From Trichomonas vaginalis G3 (Eukaryota; Parabasalia; Trichomonadida; Trichomonadidae), in the NCBI RefSeq assembly GCF_026262505.1, contig NC_067203.1, positions 2,852,001 to 2,916,000 of the forward strand: a DNA stretch of 64,000 nt, given 5' to 3'. The number at the start of each line of letters is the position of its first letter. Positions within the stretch are counted from its first letter, which is position 1. This document shows, in pieces, positions 22,240 through 31,399 of the stretch. A program made the translations under genes and the position numbers. Under the pieces are notes generated by a model. The model saw only the letters and a list, made by a program, of their open reading frames with translations, did not search any database and was not told the origin of the DNA.

Positions 22240-22915
22240 AGTTAGTATGGTTAACTTGGGTACGGCGGCACTGTGTTCCACCTTACCCAACTTAACCTTA
22301 AATATTTACAAAACCATCTGACACATAAATGACTTCACTAATGACTTCACTAATGACTTCACTAATGACTTCACTAATGAAAAATAAACGTTCTCACTAA
22401 CGTTCCCACTAATGTTCTCATTTACAAAAGTATTGCAGCGCTTCCCATTGCTGTGCTTCACACAATAGTTCATATTCTTCAGTATCGCTGCTGTCACTCC
22501 AATCGTCAGAGTCAAAGTCACTGTCAAAATAAATGTTAGTAAGTTTTGACAAAGCTAATGAAACACGCTTACCGTTTGTATCTATTGCTTTTATATATCT
22601 CCCATTATGTTTGTTGTCATAAACGCTCAAACTAACTTTACCCTTTCTCCCTCGTATCTGATAGAATGTATTTTCACGAGGAACGAAGAACAAATTCTTG
22701 AACTCATGACTGTTGTAGTTTGTTATCTCAATAGTTTTCGTCATTTATATAAAAATAAAATATAAAAATAAACTTAAAAATTAATGATATCACCACCCTC
22801 ACACGTATGAAAACATAGCACAAAAATAAATTTAGGTGAAGTGGTGAGATCTCACCTCTTTTTTCACCTGTTTTTTTCACCCTGTTGAATTCATTGCTTT
22901 ATAACTCTCTTCCTT
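22240..22915. repeat. Left terminal inverted repeat of Maverick W
   Basis: Matches in reverse complement the end of X (48629-49319) and, directly, the start of Y (49777-50458). It contains the 108-residue TIR gene, an AGATCT palindrome (about 22821-22883), a motif ACCTTAAATATTTACAAAACC and a short tandem array of TGACTTCACTAA (about 22330-22378). The tip starts 5'-AG, as described for Polintons. Confidence 0.8.
22418..22744 (-). CDS. TIR-encoded small protein, 108 residues
   Basis: The ATG at 22744 is preceded by TTTTATTTTTATATAA. The protein starts MTKTIEITNYNSHEFKNLFF, has a beta-rich middle with GRKGKVSLSVY and TNGKRVSLALSKL, then an acidic Asp/Ser/Glu tail (SDFDSDDWSDSSDTEEYELL). The copies in X and Y are 106 residues and nearly identical except in the acidic region. 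In all three it is read toward the element tip. Being inside the TIR, a complete element should carry two copies. I do not recognise a family; a DNA-end or regulatory role is only suggested by location. Confidence 0.7.
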   Translation of the reverse strand: MTKTIEITNYNSHEFKNLFFVPRENTFYQIRGRKGKVSLSVYDNKHNGRYIKAIDTNGKRVSLALSKLTNIYFDSDFDSDDWSDSSDTEEYELLCEAQQWEALQYFCK

Positions 22916-22937
22916 GGTTTCTTTTTAGTTGCTTTCT

Positions 22938-23390
22938 TCACGTCTGTCTCCAACTTGACTGTCTTTCTTCTTCGCCGTAATGATACCAGTTACTTCCACC
23001 AGTCAATGGGTCAAATGGTCTTTCGTAAGGGTTTCCATACATTCCATAGGGACCATACGGAAGAACTACTAGTGGAGAAGAAACATTTTCTTTAGTTCCA
23101 TCGACTCTATTTAAATGCATTGTTTCACCTTTCATCTGGTCATTAAAGTCTTTTGCGTGTTTTGCAAACTCATCGTCCTTTCCTAAAGCATTTTCTGACT
23201 CAGTCGCAACCAAATTGGATGCTTTATTTATGAGCCCTATTTTATTTAATCTTAACTTCTTTGCAACCCAGCCTCCAATCTTTCCTTTATTTGCATCTAA
23301 TGTCTTCGAAACCCTTCCTCCACTCATTTTATTTACTGCGTCATAAGCTCCAAGTGCTTTTGCTCCAAATGCTAATGCTTTTGTTCCCAT
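22938..23390 (-). CDS. Small Ala/Gly-rich amphipathic protein, about 150 residues
   Basis: The frame has no ATG at its open start; the first in-frame ATG is at 23390 (MGTKALAFGAKALGAYDAVN), while a Gly/Ala-rich run (GSLAALGA) continues upstream. A lost frame near 23420 (ATG at 23427) may hold the original start. The N-terminus is hydrophobic and Ala/Gly-rich, the middle basic (GGWVAKKLRLNKIGLINKAS), the C-terminus Pro/Tyr/Gly-rich (PYGPYGMYGNPYERPFDP). This resembles small membrane-active virion proteins such as pVI-like Maverick proteins, but that is inference. Confidence 0.5.
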   Translation of the reverse strand: MGTKALAFGAKALGAYDAVNKMSGGRVSKTLDANKGKIGGWVAKKLRLNKIGLINKASNLVATESENALGKDDEFAKHAKDFNDQMKGETMHLNRVDGTKENVSSPLVVLPYGPYGMYGNPYERPFDPLTGGSNWYHYGEEERQSSWRQT

Positions 23391-23503
23391 TGCGCCTAAA
23401 GCTGCCAAGCTACCATTTACACCATATTAAAATCATCTCTCTTCAATATTATCTCATAAAGTTCTCGTTACTGGAGAAAGTCAATGAAACATAAACATTC
23501 TCA

Positions 23504-23531
23504 CGGGCTTCGCCCTCACCGCTTTGCGGTC
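23504..23531 (-). repeat. Double-hairpin insertion element, 28 bp
   Basis: On the minus strand: ACCGC-AAA-GCGGT, then GA, then GGGC-GAA-GCCC, then G, followed by TG. Same order and loop bases as the copies at 35390, 44620, 54459 and 62348. It lies in AT-rich intergenic DNA upstream of the hydrophobic protein gene. Confidence 0.75.
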
Positions 23532-23638
23532 TATCTAACTTTTCTTATATCATCTATACGCTTCAAAATGTCTGAACAATTGCTAACATCTTCTACAACA
23601 GTTATTTCATCATGAATGACCTTCAAGAACAAGCTCAT

Positions 23639-24520
23639 TTAATATGCTATTAAAATCATCTCAATAATGAGTCCATCCTTTCCATCTTTAGGTAGCACAA
23701 CATCTTTCATTGAAGAAGGTTCGACAAGTCTTATGTTAAACTTACTGACAAAGTTTGTTATACTATAATGCTTCGGCGGCGAATACATATAGTTTGAAAG
23801 ACATAATATAGATTCTTCAGCAAATTCACTTATACTGGATTTTATAACAATGTTCTCACGAGACCAAATACCACCAATTGACAATCTTGTAAGCAATCCT
23901 GCTGAACCTTCAACTGTAAACGTCGATGGTAACATTCCACGAAGGTCATCTATTGACATCGTTGAGTCACTGTATTTAAATATTTTCTTAAAGCAATCGT
24001 CATTATCTAACCATGCAATAGCTTTGAAGTTTTCATTCGAATATACATCTGCTTCATTAAATGTAAAACCTGACTTCTTTGCAGAGATGACTTTAAAATC
24101 TATTGAGTTTGTTTCAAAATTATATGCTATGGTAACTTCTGAAGGTAATGGATGTCCTTCCGCAGTCAGTTGTTCTCTCACTACCGTTTGAAGCTTTGTG
24201 TTAAAAACTTTCATGTCATCTCCTGTGTCTAGGTTCACATACACAGCAACAGGGAAACTATCTTGCTTCTTTGTTTCATCATTATATCTCAAAACATTAA
24301 AGTTCTTCAATAATATTGTTCTTCCTGCTGGAATACTTCGAACCTGTCTGATTTCAATAGCTTTCTCACCTCCTACATACTCTACCCAGTGTCTTGGATA
24401 TTCATAAGTATACTGACTTTCTTGAATTTTGGTTGGTTTCATCATAACATGTTCATAGTATATATTTATACTCTTGTCAGTTAGACTCGGTGCTATGTTC
24501 TGAATATTTCTGACTTGCAT
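23639..24520 (-). CDS. Probable virion structural protein, 293 residues
   Basis: The ATG at 24520 is chosen because it follows TTTTATCTCCATTAAAA and lies back to back with the ATPase start at 24537. The frame continues upstream without an ATG. The protein is beta-rich: VRSIPAGRTILLKNFNVLRY, then FNEADVYSNENFKAIAWLD, and a C-terminal FNIRLVEPSSMKD...GLIIEMILI. The last block resembles the end of Polinton minor capsid/penton-type jelly rolls. Reading divergently from the packaging ATPase fits a morphogenesis module. The frame is intact. Confidence 0.55.
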   Translation of the reverse strand: MQVRNIQNIAPSLTDKSINIYYEHVMMKPTKIQESQYTYEYPRHWVEYVGGEKAIEIRQVRSIPAGRTILLKNFNVLRYNDETKKQDSFPVAVYVNLDTGDDMKVFNTKLQTVVREQLTAEGHPLPSEVTIAYNFETNSIDFKVISAKKSGFTFNEADVYSNENFKAIAWLDNDDCFKKIFKYSDSTMSIDDLRGMLPSTFTVEGSAGLLTRLSIGGIWSRENIVIKSSISEFAEESILCLSNYMYSPPKHYSITNFVSKFNIRLVEPSSMKDVVLPKDGKDGLIIEMILIAY

Positions 24521-24536
24521 TTTTAATGGAGATAAA

Positions 24537-25423
24537 ATGAAGCATTTAATACATGACGTAGATGAAGACATGAATGAAACTACAGACAAACTTAACTCTT
24601 CTCTCATTCTTCCTTTCAGTAAGGACTATGAGTTCTGTTCAAATGGCGTTTATTTCTATTGTGGAAAGATGGGGTCAGGAAAGACATTTAATTTAATTCG
24701 TCATATTCTTATAACAGAACGTTTAGGAAATGACTCATATTATGACCAAATCATTATATCAGCAACTTCAGACTCTATGGACTCAACAGCGAAAACATTT
24801 ATGTCAAAAGTTCAAGCCTCTGTCGTTAAAGTTCCAGATAGCGAACTCATTGAATTTCTTCAACGTAACATTCGACGTAAGAGAAAATATTATGCCATCG
24901 TAGAGTTCATACAGTCAGGAATGCAAAAGACTTCAGAAGAGATGGAAAGAATTATTGACAAACACCACTTACGTCAATACTCAGGAGTTTACGATATGAA
25001 ACGACTTACAAACTACATTCTATCAAAACTTTCAAAATACCCCTTCAAAAAATATCCTTCAAACACTCTGCTCGTTTGCGACGACTTCGCCGGAAAAGGT
25101 TTAGTGTCAAAACCAGACTCACCATTAGCTAATATCATTACTAAAGTCAGACATTACCATTTAACTGTAGCAATACTTATGCAAACATGGAGGTTTTTAG
25201 CTTTAAACATAAAACGTCTCATAACTGACTTCGTTATCTTTCAAGGTTTCTCACGCTATGACATTGAACTCATTTGGAAACAGTCAGGTATAACATTACC
25301 TTTTGAAGAAATTTGGAAGCATATAAGTCTCTCATCTCTCCTCGTTCATACCTTGAGATTCATATCATGACTAATACCATTAAAGTCAAAAATATTCCAT
25401 GGGAACGACCAACATTGTTTTAA
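24537..25423 (+). pseudogene. DNA-packaging ATPase (FtsK/HerA, A32-like), C-terminal frameshift
   Basis: The enzyme would pump element DNA into the capsid. The Walker A is GKMGSGKTFNLIRH (about residues 43-56) and the Walker B NTLLVCDDFAGKGL (about residues 178-191). A basic stretch (RRKRKYY) lies between them. The open frame stops at 25370 after a 2-base duplication in a CT-rich run near 25335. The other frame continues YLEIHIMTNTIKVKNIPWER and ends at 25421-25423, a better C-terminus. Length near 295 residues is normal for the Maverick ATPase. It is divergent with the 293-residue gene. Confidence 0.8.
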
Positions 25424-25502
25424 AGCTTAACCTTCAATTGACTGATGGTAAACAAATTCCATGCATCTCTGTCGCCATTTCTGTTAATATTTTTGCTGTC
25501 AT

Positions 25503-25811
25503 TCATATCATCCACTTCCCATCCGTTAGCTTTTGAGGATATGCGTTAGAATAGCTGTTCTTAAATGAAGGCTTTTCACCTTTGAGAGCATAAACTCTAT
25601 AACTTTCTGCATACTTTATGTTTGAACCTCCTGAGCCATCATTGACATAAATTTTTATAGGCTTCCACCCTTTGTTCATGTTCCTGCTTCTTCCCTTAGC
25701 TCTTTTGTTCAGTAGTTCTACATCTTTATACACAGCACCTGTCTCAGTGAATTCAACAATATTTTCATTCGTTAGCTTTGCATTCAAACCCTTGTCGAGT
25801 ATATTGTTCAT
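25503..25811 (-). CDS. Conserved-looking small protein, 102 residues
   Basis: The ATG at 25811 is chosen because TTTTATATGTATGAA lies just upstream and the next gene starts divergently at 25846; the frame extends further without need. The middle is basic (NKRAKGRSRNMNKGWKPIKI), the C-terminus Tyr/Ser-rich. No catalytic signature is visible. Polintons usually encode an adenain-type protease, but this lacks a recognisable His...Cys pattern, so I do not assign it. Confidence 0.5.
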   Translation of the reverse strand: MNNILDKGLNAKLTNENIVEFTETGAVYKDVELLNKRAKGRSRNMNKGWKPIKIYVNDGSGGSNIKYAESYRVYALKGEKPSFKNSYSNAYPQKLTDGKWMI

Positions 25812-25845
25812 TTCATACATATAAAAGGTTTTTATTCTATATGAA

Positions 25846-26438
25846 ATGAGAAGCAAATCCATCTTAGCTGGTGCCGTTAATGTTCCAATTGAACAACATC
25901 AAATGTTGACTCACGAACGACAAACAATATTGTCATAAAGAACTATAGTTCAGAGTGTTTGAAAGAACCAGAACCAGAGCTGAAATCCGTGAATTTAAAC
26001 TCAGCTTCAAACGCTAACGCTACATCAGATGTTAAGTTAGAGTATCCACCACTGGACCAAATTCTTTCAAGAGAAGCCAACGACAATCCTTACACAAATG
26101 TTCAAACAAATCCTTCAGATAACGTAGACCATTACCTTCTTCAGTTATACCAAACAATTTTACTCAAAGACGATAAGAAGCTTTTGGTAAATCTTATAAG
26201 CAAGAACCAAATAATTCTAACAAAGGAGGACCTTGAAAATGTTATATCACGAATAACAGGGAAACAATGTGTCATTGACTATCTCGACCCTGAAATCGAA
26301 TGCTGTGGTCAAACGCCACCATTCATGAAAATAGGTAACATCCGCATCATTGAAACACCAGGAACTACAGGAGTTGAGTTAAGTATAAATATTCGAACGA
26401 GTATACAAAACTTTCAACAGAATATAAACTTTGCTTGA
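25846..26438 (+). pseudogene. Hypothetical Maverick protein, one frameshift
   Basis: The ATG at 25846 follows TTTTTATTCTATATGAA. The first frame (MRSKSILAGAVNVPIEQHQM) stops at about 25937. A shift brings the longer frame VIKNYSSECLKEPEPELK to the stop at 26438. The body is acidic and Asn-rich, then helical (DKKLLVNLISKNQIILTKED), with ECCGQTPPFMKIGNIRII near the end. No family recognised. It converges on the small minus-strand gene. Confidence 0.45.
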
Positions 26439-26694
26439 AATATGTTTTAGTAAATTAAAGCAATTTGTAATATCTATCCAAACTTCTTCAACAGTATCGA
26501 ACTCATCTTCATAATGCAAACCTAATCTTATTGACTTGGTGCAGTTTTCACTAACACAATATTTTTCTGTTCTCTTGACTGACATAACTAACTCATTTTG
26601 TTTCATCAAACAGCAACAACCAAAGTTCATGACCTAATACATAACATTCATACTTTATATTTTTAGCTCTGAGTTCTCTTGTAAGCTGTTGCAT
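26379..26694 (-). pseudogene. Small protein, probably frameshifted
   Basis: A frame from the ATG at 26694 (MQQLTRELRAKNIKYECYVL, GHELWLLLFDETK) runs into a second frame (MSVKRTEKYCVSENCTKSIR, LGLHYEDEFDTVEEVWID) that stays open to 26379. The 5' end overlaps the end of the penton-like gene in another frame, and the 3' end overlaps the convergent gene by 60 bases, so limits are uncertain. Function unknown. Confidence 0.35.
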
Positions 26695-27426
26695 TTAATT
26701 TTTCTAAAAAGTCAACTTCAACAGTCATTCGCACTGGTACTTCAGTTCTACAGGCTCTCCTTGAAAGTCAACAAGTCTGAATTGCATGTCTTTCAAATTA
26801 TGAGGACTAATGCGAACCCATTTACCTAAATGAGTTGCTATGACAGGAACGTTTGGAATGAACATTGAATTGACTGCATAACAGAAGGATTTATATTCTA
26901 CTGAACTTTACTTAACTCCTGAAATGCCTGTGACATTAGCTATTTTAGACTCAATGTATAAACAATTACCATAACATACGTATGGAACAGATTTCATCTC
27001 AATCGTTTTGTCAACACTTTTCAAAGGAAATGTCATATGGTATGCACCCAAAAGAAGTTGTACTCTATGACTCATTCTTGGTATCTTAAACTCCTTCACA
27101 TAACTGAACTTCAAAACTCCTGCAATAAGTTTAACATTCATTAAGTTTTCTTCGTTATCCTTGTTTATTGTAGTATTTATGAGAGCATTTAACACTCCAG
27201 CTAATGTTTCCATCTTATATTCTACATTATTGTGAAATCTTATTTCGTGCTTCTTTCCATCTATTTCAATCTCCATGAAATCTGTTTCATCTGTTATAAC
27301 GAATGAAGCGATAGTATTGAAGTCAACCATTCTGAATGCAAGCGCCTCATTCTGTAGACCTAAGTTTGTTTGTAGCTTTACTGTCCCGTATTCGTTTGGG
27401 TCTGTACTTTGCAAATAGAACAACAT
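26663..27426 (-). pseudogene. Penton-like minor capsid protein, frameshifted
   Basis: The ATG at 27426 follows TTTTAATGAGAATAAA; the 183-codon open frame starts earlier without cause. The body is beta-rich (EYGTVKLQTNLGLQNEALAF, SFVITDETDFMEIEIDGKKH). After the stop near 26908 the next frame gives VPVIATHLGKWVRISPHNLK, FRLVDFQGEPVELK, and after another shift VRMTVEVDFLEKLNATAYKR, ending at 26663. The closing LVDFQGEPV pattern resembles Polinton minor capsid (vertex) proteins. The start is divergent with the fibre gene, so a shared promoter region is likely. Confidence 0.5.
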
Positions 27427-27443
27427 TTTATTCTCATTAAAAT

Positions 27444-29848
27444 ATGAGTATAGCTGCATATGCGTATGAAGCTGATAGAGCTAAACGTTTATATTTTGGT
27501 CAATACTCTCTCACACTTACTGACAAATATATTGTTATCACTGATGGAAATACTGAGAAATACATAACATGGAAGGACTATGAAAAGTTTGACCCTATTT
27601 TAACTCCATGTACTATGCCGTTTATAAAGGACGGTGAAATTATTGAAAAAGATAATACAACCGTATATAGGTCTGTTTATGAAGCATTAGAATATATGTT
27701 GAATCATAACCCAAAAAGATTTGACCCAAGCACTACACCATGTGCAATGCCTTTTATTAAGGACGGTGAAATCGTAAGAGTTCCGGATTCAACGGTTTAT
27801 ATGCTTCTAAAGAAGGTGAGCCAAAAACTATTGATAAAGCGGTGTATGAAATAAAAGCATCAACGACGAAATTGAATTCGTTAACTTTTGACGGTGATAG
27901 TTCCGTTAATGACATAACATCAGGGAAAACGATTTTAACGAAAGAATATTTAAAATCTCATGTTAGTGAGTTCGTTGAAATTGAAAAAGAAGGTGGAATT
28001 AAGTTCGATCCACTGAATTTCATTTTCAGCTTAGCGAATGCAGGTATTAATTTTGCTGAATGGACAACTATACAGAGTGAAATAAATGCAATATGGACGT
28101 TTTTGGGGTCAAAAGCGGGAATGAGTGAGCTTGTAAATGCTGCAAGAACATTGGGTGAAACAGGAAATTTTGTAGATGGTTTTAAAAGACTTGTTTCAAA
28201 TGTTTTGACAAACACAAAGAAATTATTTAGATATACCGTACATAACGGACGGATTTTCGAACAGATAGCAACAAACCCTCCGGTTATGGCTGCGTTGATG
28301 ATGGTTAGAGATATAAAACCACGTAGCGGTGAGGGCGAAGAACATGAACAACAGGATACTGGTCGGGTTATTAGAGACATTAAAAACGTGTATCCTGAAG
28401 TTATTGATTTATTTAGAGGAGTTAATGATTCAATTTCAAAACATTCTATAACCCTCGATGAAGAGAATAAATTAACAGATTATATATTCGTCATTATTGC
28501 AGAATTAATGAAGAGAATAAATGAAAAAGGAATTGGTGATATCATTAATGTCAGCGATGTAATGATGAAAAGAAATTTTGACTCATTATTTACAGAACCG
28601 AAAACAGAATATAGTCTTTATGATGTAATTACCGAATTAATGAAAAAGATTAATGATAATAAGAGTTCTGGTGGAAGAGTTGAATTAGAAATGAATGATG
28701 TTAATGAGAAAACAGCCGAAAAAGCAGATAAAAATGAACTTTTAGTTCTAAGTGATAAAGTCAAGAACCATGTTCATTATATGACTTCAGATGAACAGAT
28801 TATAACGGACTACCATGAATATTTAACACAAACCGATGAAGAAGTGAAGACGGAAGACCCCAATGAAAGAAGATATAAATACATTCGTGCTAAAGGTTAT
28901 AACATAAGCTGTACTGTACAGTATGACACGGGTAAAGCACAAGAAACATTTAGTTATAACGATGAAATATATGCTTCATACTTCTCTGTTAATGGTGTAT
29001 TAGTTGAACCAAAATTTACATTGAGAGTTAAGGCAAAAATAACGTTTGAAGATGCTATTAAAAGTAAAGCTGACAAAGTTGAACTTGAAGCAATGAACAA
29101 AGTTTTGAGATCTCATAAACACAACATCTCCGATATAAATGAACTTCAAGCTACATTAGACAGTAAAGCTGACAAGAACCATACACATAAATCCTTCACT
29201 ACTGTTAGAGCAGACGACATAATATTGAACTATGATTTGGGTTCAAGTGCACCTTTAGAGAATCCGAGTACAAGCGTAAAAGATACACTAAACAATTTAG
29301 ATAACAGATGTATGAACATTGAAGGTCATGCCAGAAACTTTGAAGCATATGAACTACCAGCAATGTTAGATAAGAAAGCAGACAAAACAGAGCTTCAAAC
29401 ATTAAAGACTGAAATACTTCAAACATTATATCCTGTTGGTTCTTTATATACGTCAATGAACTCAACAAATCCAGCAAGTGTTTTAGGTTTTGGTGCATGG
29501 GAACAAATAGTCGACAGGTTTTTGTATTGTGCAAACTCTTCAAAGGAAACAGGTGGAAGTAAAACGATTTCAGGTGAAAATTTACCTGCACACAGTCACT
29601 ACATAGATTTAAGTACATCTCAAGCAGGTTGGCATAAGCATAGATATTGGGATTGGTCAGGAATGACAAAAGGTAAAGGATATGATGTTAAAGACGACGT
29701 TAAGTTTGCTATAAATTGTTACTGGAGTGACACTCAGGGAGAAGGAAACCATACACATTTCGTTTCAGGATATACACAAACAACGGGACAAAGTAAAGAA
29801 TACATGCCACCATTAATGACTGTATTCGCATGGTATAGAGTTCAATGA
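27444..29848 (+). pseudogene. Long fibre protein with phage tail-collar-like tip, one frameshift
   Basis: About 800 residues from ATG 27444. The N-terminal part has a duplicated block (TPCTMPFIKDGEIIEKDNTT / TPCAMPFIKDGEIVRVPDST). A 2-base insertion near 27800 shifts the frame; the rest is open from 27842. The middle is coiled-coil with fibre-type KADKNE, HKHNISD and KADKNHTH repeats. The tip (residues ~650-800) has YPVGSLYTSMNSTNPASVLG, FGAWEQIVDRFLYCANSSKE, HSHYID, HTHFVSG, MPPLMTVFAWYRVQ, typical of phage collar/short-fibre tips. Presumed receptor-binding spike of the particle. 28325-28340 copies part of the double-hairpin element in frame (RSGEGEE). Confidence 0.75.
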
Positions 29849-29888
29849 ACGCGCTTGAGCCTTGAATAAAATCTTTAACTTTACATAA

Positions 29889-30974
29889 ATGAGCTTGAAA
29901 GAAGTATTCGAACAACATCCATGGAGGTCATTTAAGAAGTTCAATGAAGCTGCAAAGAGTTGGGGATTTACTAACAGAGCTGAAGTGAAAAGGTTCTTTG
30001 ACAAAAATGTTGTACATCAAACAAAAATAAACCCTTACGACTACTTTTTACCAATTTACTCCAACACTCCTGACGCATACCAATTTGACACTCTCATTCA
30101 AAGCAGAAAAGGAGGACATAAACCATTCCTCATCTTCATTAATGTTAACACTCGTAAAGCTTTTGCGTATATAATGAAAAATAAAGGAACAAAAGAAGTT
30201 TTAAGAGTTTTGCAGACGTTCGTAGCAGAACATAGCCCAAGTACTTTAACATCAGACCAAGACAGTGCATACCTCAGCAATGAAATCACAGATTTTCTCA
30301 TTAAGCATAACATAACTCACTACACTACTGAAGACCATAACCATAACATACTCGGCATCATAAACCGCTTCATAAGAACGCTCAGAGATTTAAATCAAGA
30401 GCGAGACTTTACCGAAGAAACAATGAAACATTTTCTCGAAGTATATAATTCCTCAACACATTCTACAACAGGACATACACCAAATTCAATGACACAACAA
30501 CAAGAAGAAAAGTATATACAAAAGAAACGAAGCCAAACACAAAATATCAGAAATTCAACACAATTTACCCTCATTCCTGGTACAAAAGTTCGTGTAGTTC
30601 TTGACGACAAACCGTTGACAAAGAAACGTTTAAGGTTAAGTAGAAACTATTATATCGTAGACTCTACGCAAGGTAATGGATATCTTATAAAAGCTGCCGA
30701 CGACTCTATTGCGTTTTACCCTCGTTACAAATTAGTCGAAAGTAGTAATGGCAAACTTGCTGAAACCATTGACGAAGCAAAGCGAGGAGTGGTTATTGAA
30801 ATACTTGACTATAACATAAACGATGGCACTTATAAAGTAAGATATGAAGGAGGCGTTGAAGATGTTATACCATCTAAGAACTTGAGAGAGTCAAAGCCAA
30901 CTCATCTGGGACCATTAGAGCGGGAGTATTGGAAAGACAAAAATAAGCCAGAAAGAATAAGAAAATTCTTCTAA
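29889..30974 (+). CDS. Maverick integrase, 361 residues, intact frame
   Basis: This enzyme joins element ends to host DNA. It starts at ATG 29889, 41 bases after the fibre stop. The rve core has the first Asp at D67 (YQFDTLIQS), the second at D123 (TSDQDSAYL), and the 35-residue-spaced third position at 159 is Asn (GIINRFIRTLRD), not Glu. A C-terminal chromo/SH3-like part follows (YKVRYEGGVEDVIPSKNL). There is no N-terminal HHCC finger; instead a helical region (FKKFNEAAKSWGFTNRAEVK). The Y copy (62454-63539) is nearly identical, including the Asn. The open frame argues for a functional product, perhaps with altered chemistry. Confidence 0.85.
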   Translation: MSLKEVFEQHPWRSFKKFNEAAKSWGFTNRAEVKRFFDKNVVHQTKINPYDYFLPIYSNTPDAYQFDTLIQSRKGGHKPFLIFINVNTRKAFAYIMKNKGTKEVLRVLQTFVAEHSPSTLTSDQDSAYLSNEITDFLIKHNITHYTTEDHNHNILGIINRFIRTLRDLNQERDFTEETMKHFLEVYNSSTHSTTGHTPNSMTQQQEEKYIQKKRSQTQNIRNSTQFTLIPGTKVRVVLDDKPLTKKRLRLSRNYYIVDSTQGNGYLIKAADDSIAFYPRYKLVESSNGKLAETIDEAKRGVVIEILDYNINDGTYKVRYEGGVEDVIPSKNLRESKPTHLGPLEREYWKDKNKPERIRKFF

Positions 30975-31125
30975 ACTTTTTCATTAGATGTAAATCAGAC
31001 ATGAATGAGAACAGTCATGATATCATTAATGGTACCATTTATTTTAACATAAATGACCTAAATTTATGAATTTTCATGAATTTTATATATTAATGTTTTC
31101 ATTTATGATTTCGTAAATGTTTTCA

Positions 31126-31200
31126 GTGTCACCACGTCACCATGTCACCAGGTTAATTAACTTCTCTTAAAATTACTGACAACATGACATTTTGACAACA
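31126..31200. repeat. Left arm of the inverted repeat flanking the KilA-N cassette
   Basis: GTGTCACCACGTCACCATGT, then CACCAGGTTAATTAACTTCT, then a part ending ACATTTTGACAACA. The reverse complement lies at 34555-34629 with few differences. The three genes between encode a conserved protein, a T5orf172 protein and a KilA-N protein. Confidence 0.75.
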
Positions 31201-31287
31201 GTCATGAAATCATTAATGGTACCATTTATTTACACCAAAAATAATGTTTAGGTGAAGAGGTGAGATCTCACCTGTTTTTTCACCCTC

Positions 31288-31316
31288 GCCGCTTAGCGGC
31301 TCAGACCCTTTGGGTC
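31288..31316. repeat. Double hairpin, GC-rich
   Basis: GCCGC-TTA-GCGGC, spacer TCA, GACCC-TTT-GGGTC, followed by TCACG. Same two-stem architecture as the insertion family, abutting an AGATCT palindrome. Confidence 0.6.
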
Positions 31317-31399
31317 TCACGAATTTTCATGAATTTCCTTAAGATAGAAAAATAAAGTTAGTTTTATTTTTATTTATTTTTTTATTTTGTATAAAAGAT

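Larger units (their letters stand above)
30975..31399. other. Intergenic repeat cluster between integrase and KilA-N cassette
   Basis: It holds two copies of ATCATTAATGGTACCATTTA (about 31021 and 31208), the left arm of a 75-bp inverted repeat (31126-31200) whose partner is at 34555-34629, an AGATCT palindrome (about 31238-31286) and a double hairpin (31288-31316). It ends with TTTTTATTTATTTTTTTATT before the next ATG. Confidence 0.7.

Noticed and set aside
25503-25811. Adenain-type maturation protease
   Set aside because: Expected in Polintons, but no His-Asp/Glu-Cys pattern is visible in this or other unassigned proteins of the window.
29205-29669. 154-codon frame opposite the fibre gene
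   Set aside because: A shadow of the fibre coding frame; the plus-strand frame has clear domain motifs.
24537-29848. Programmed ribosomal frameshifting to explain the broken ATPase and fibre
   Set aside because: Breaks are at unrelated sequences, lack a slippery heptamer plus downstream structure, and differ between copies.
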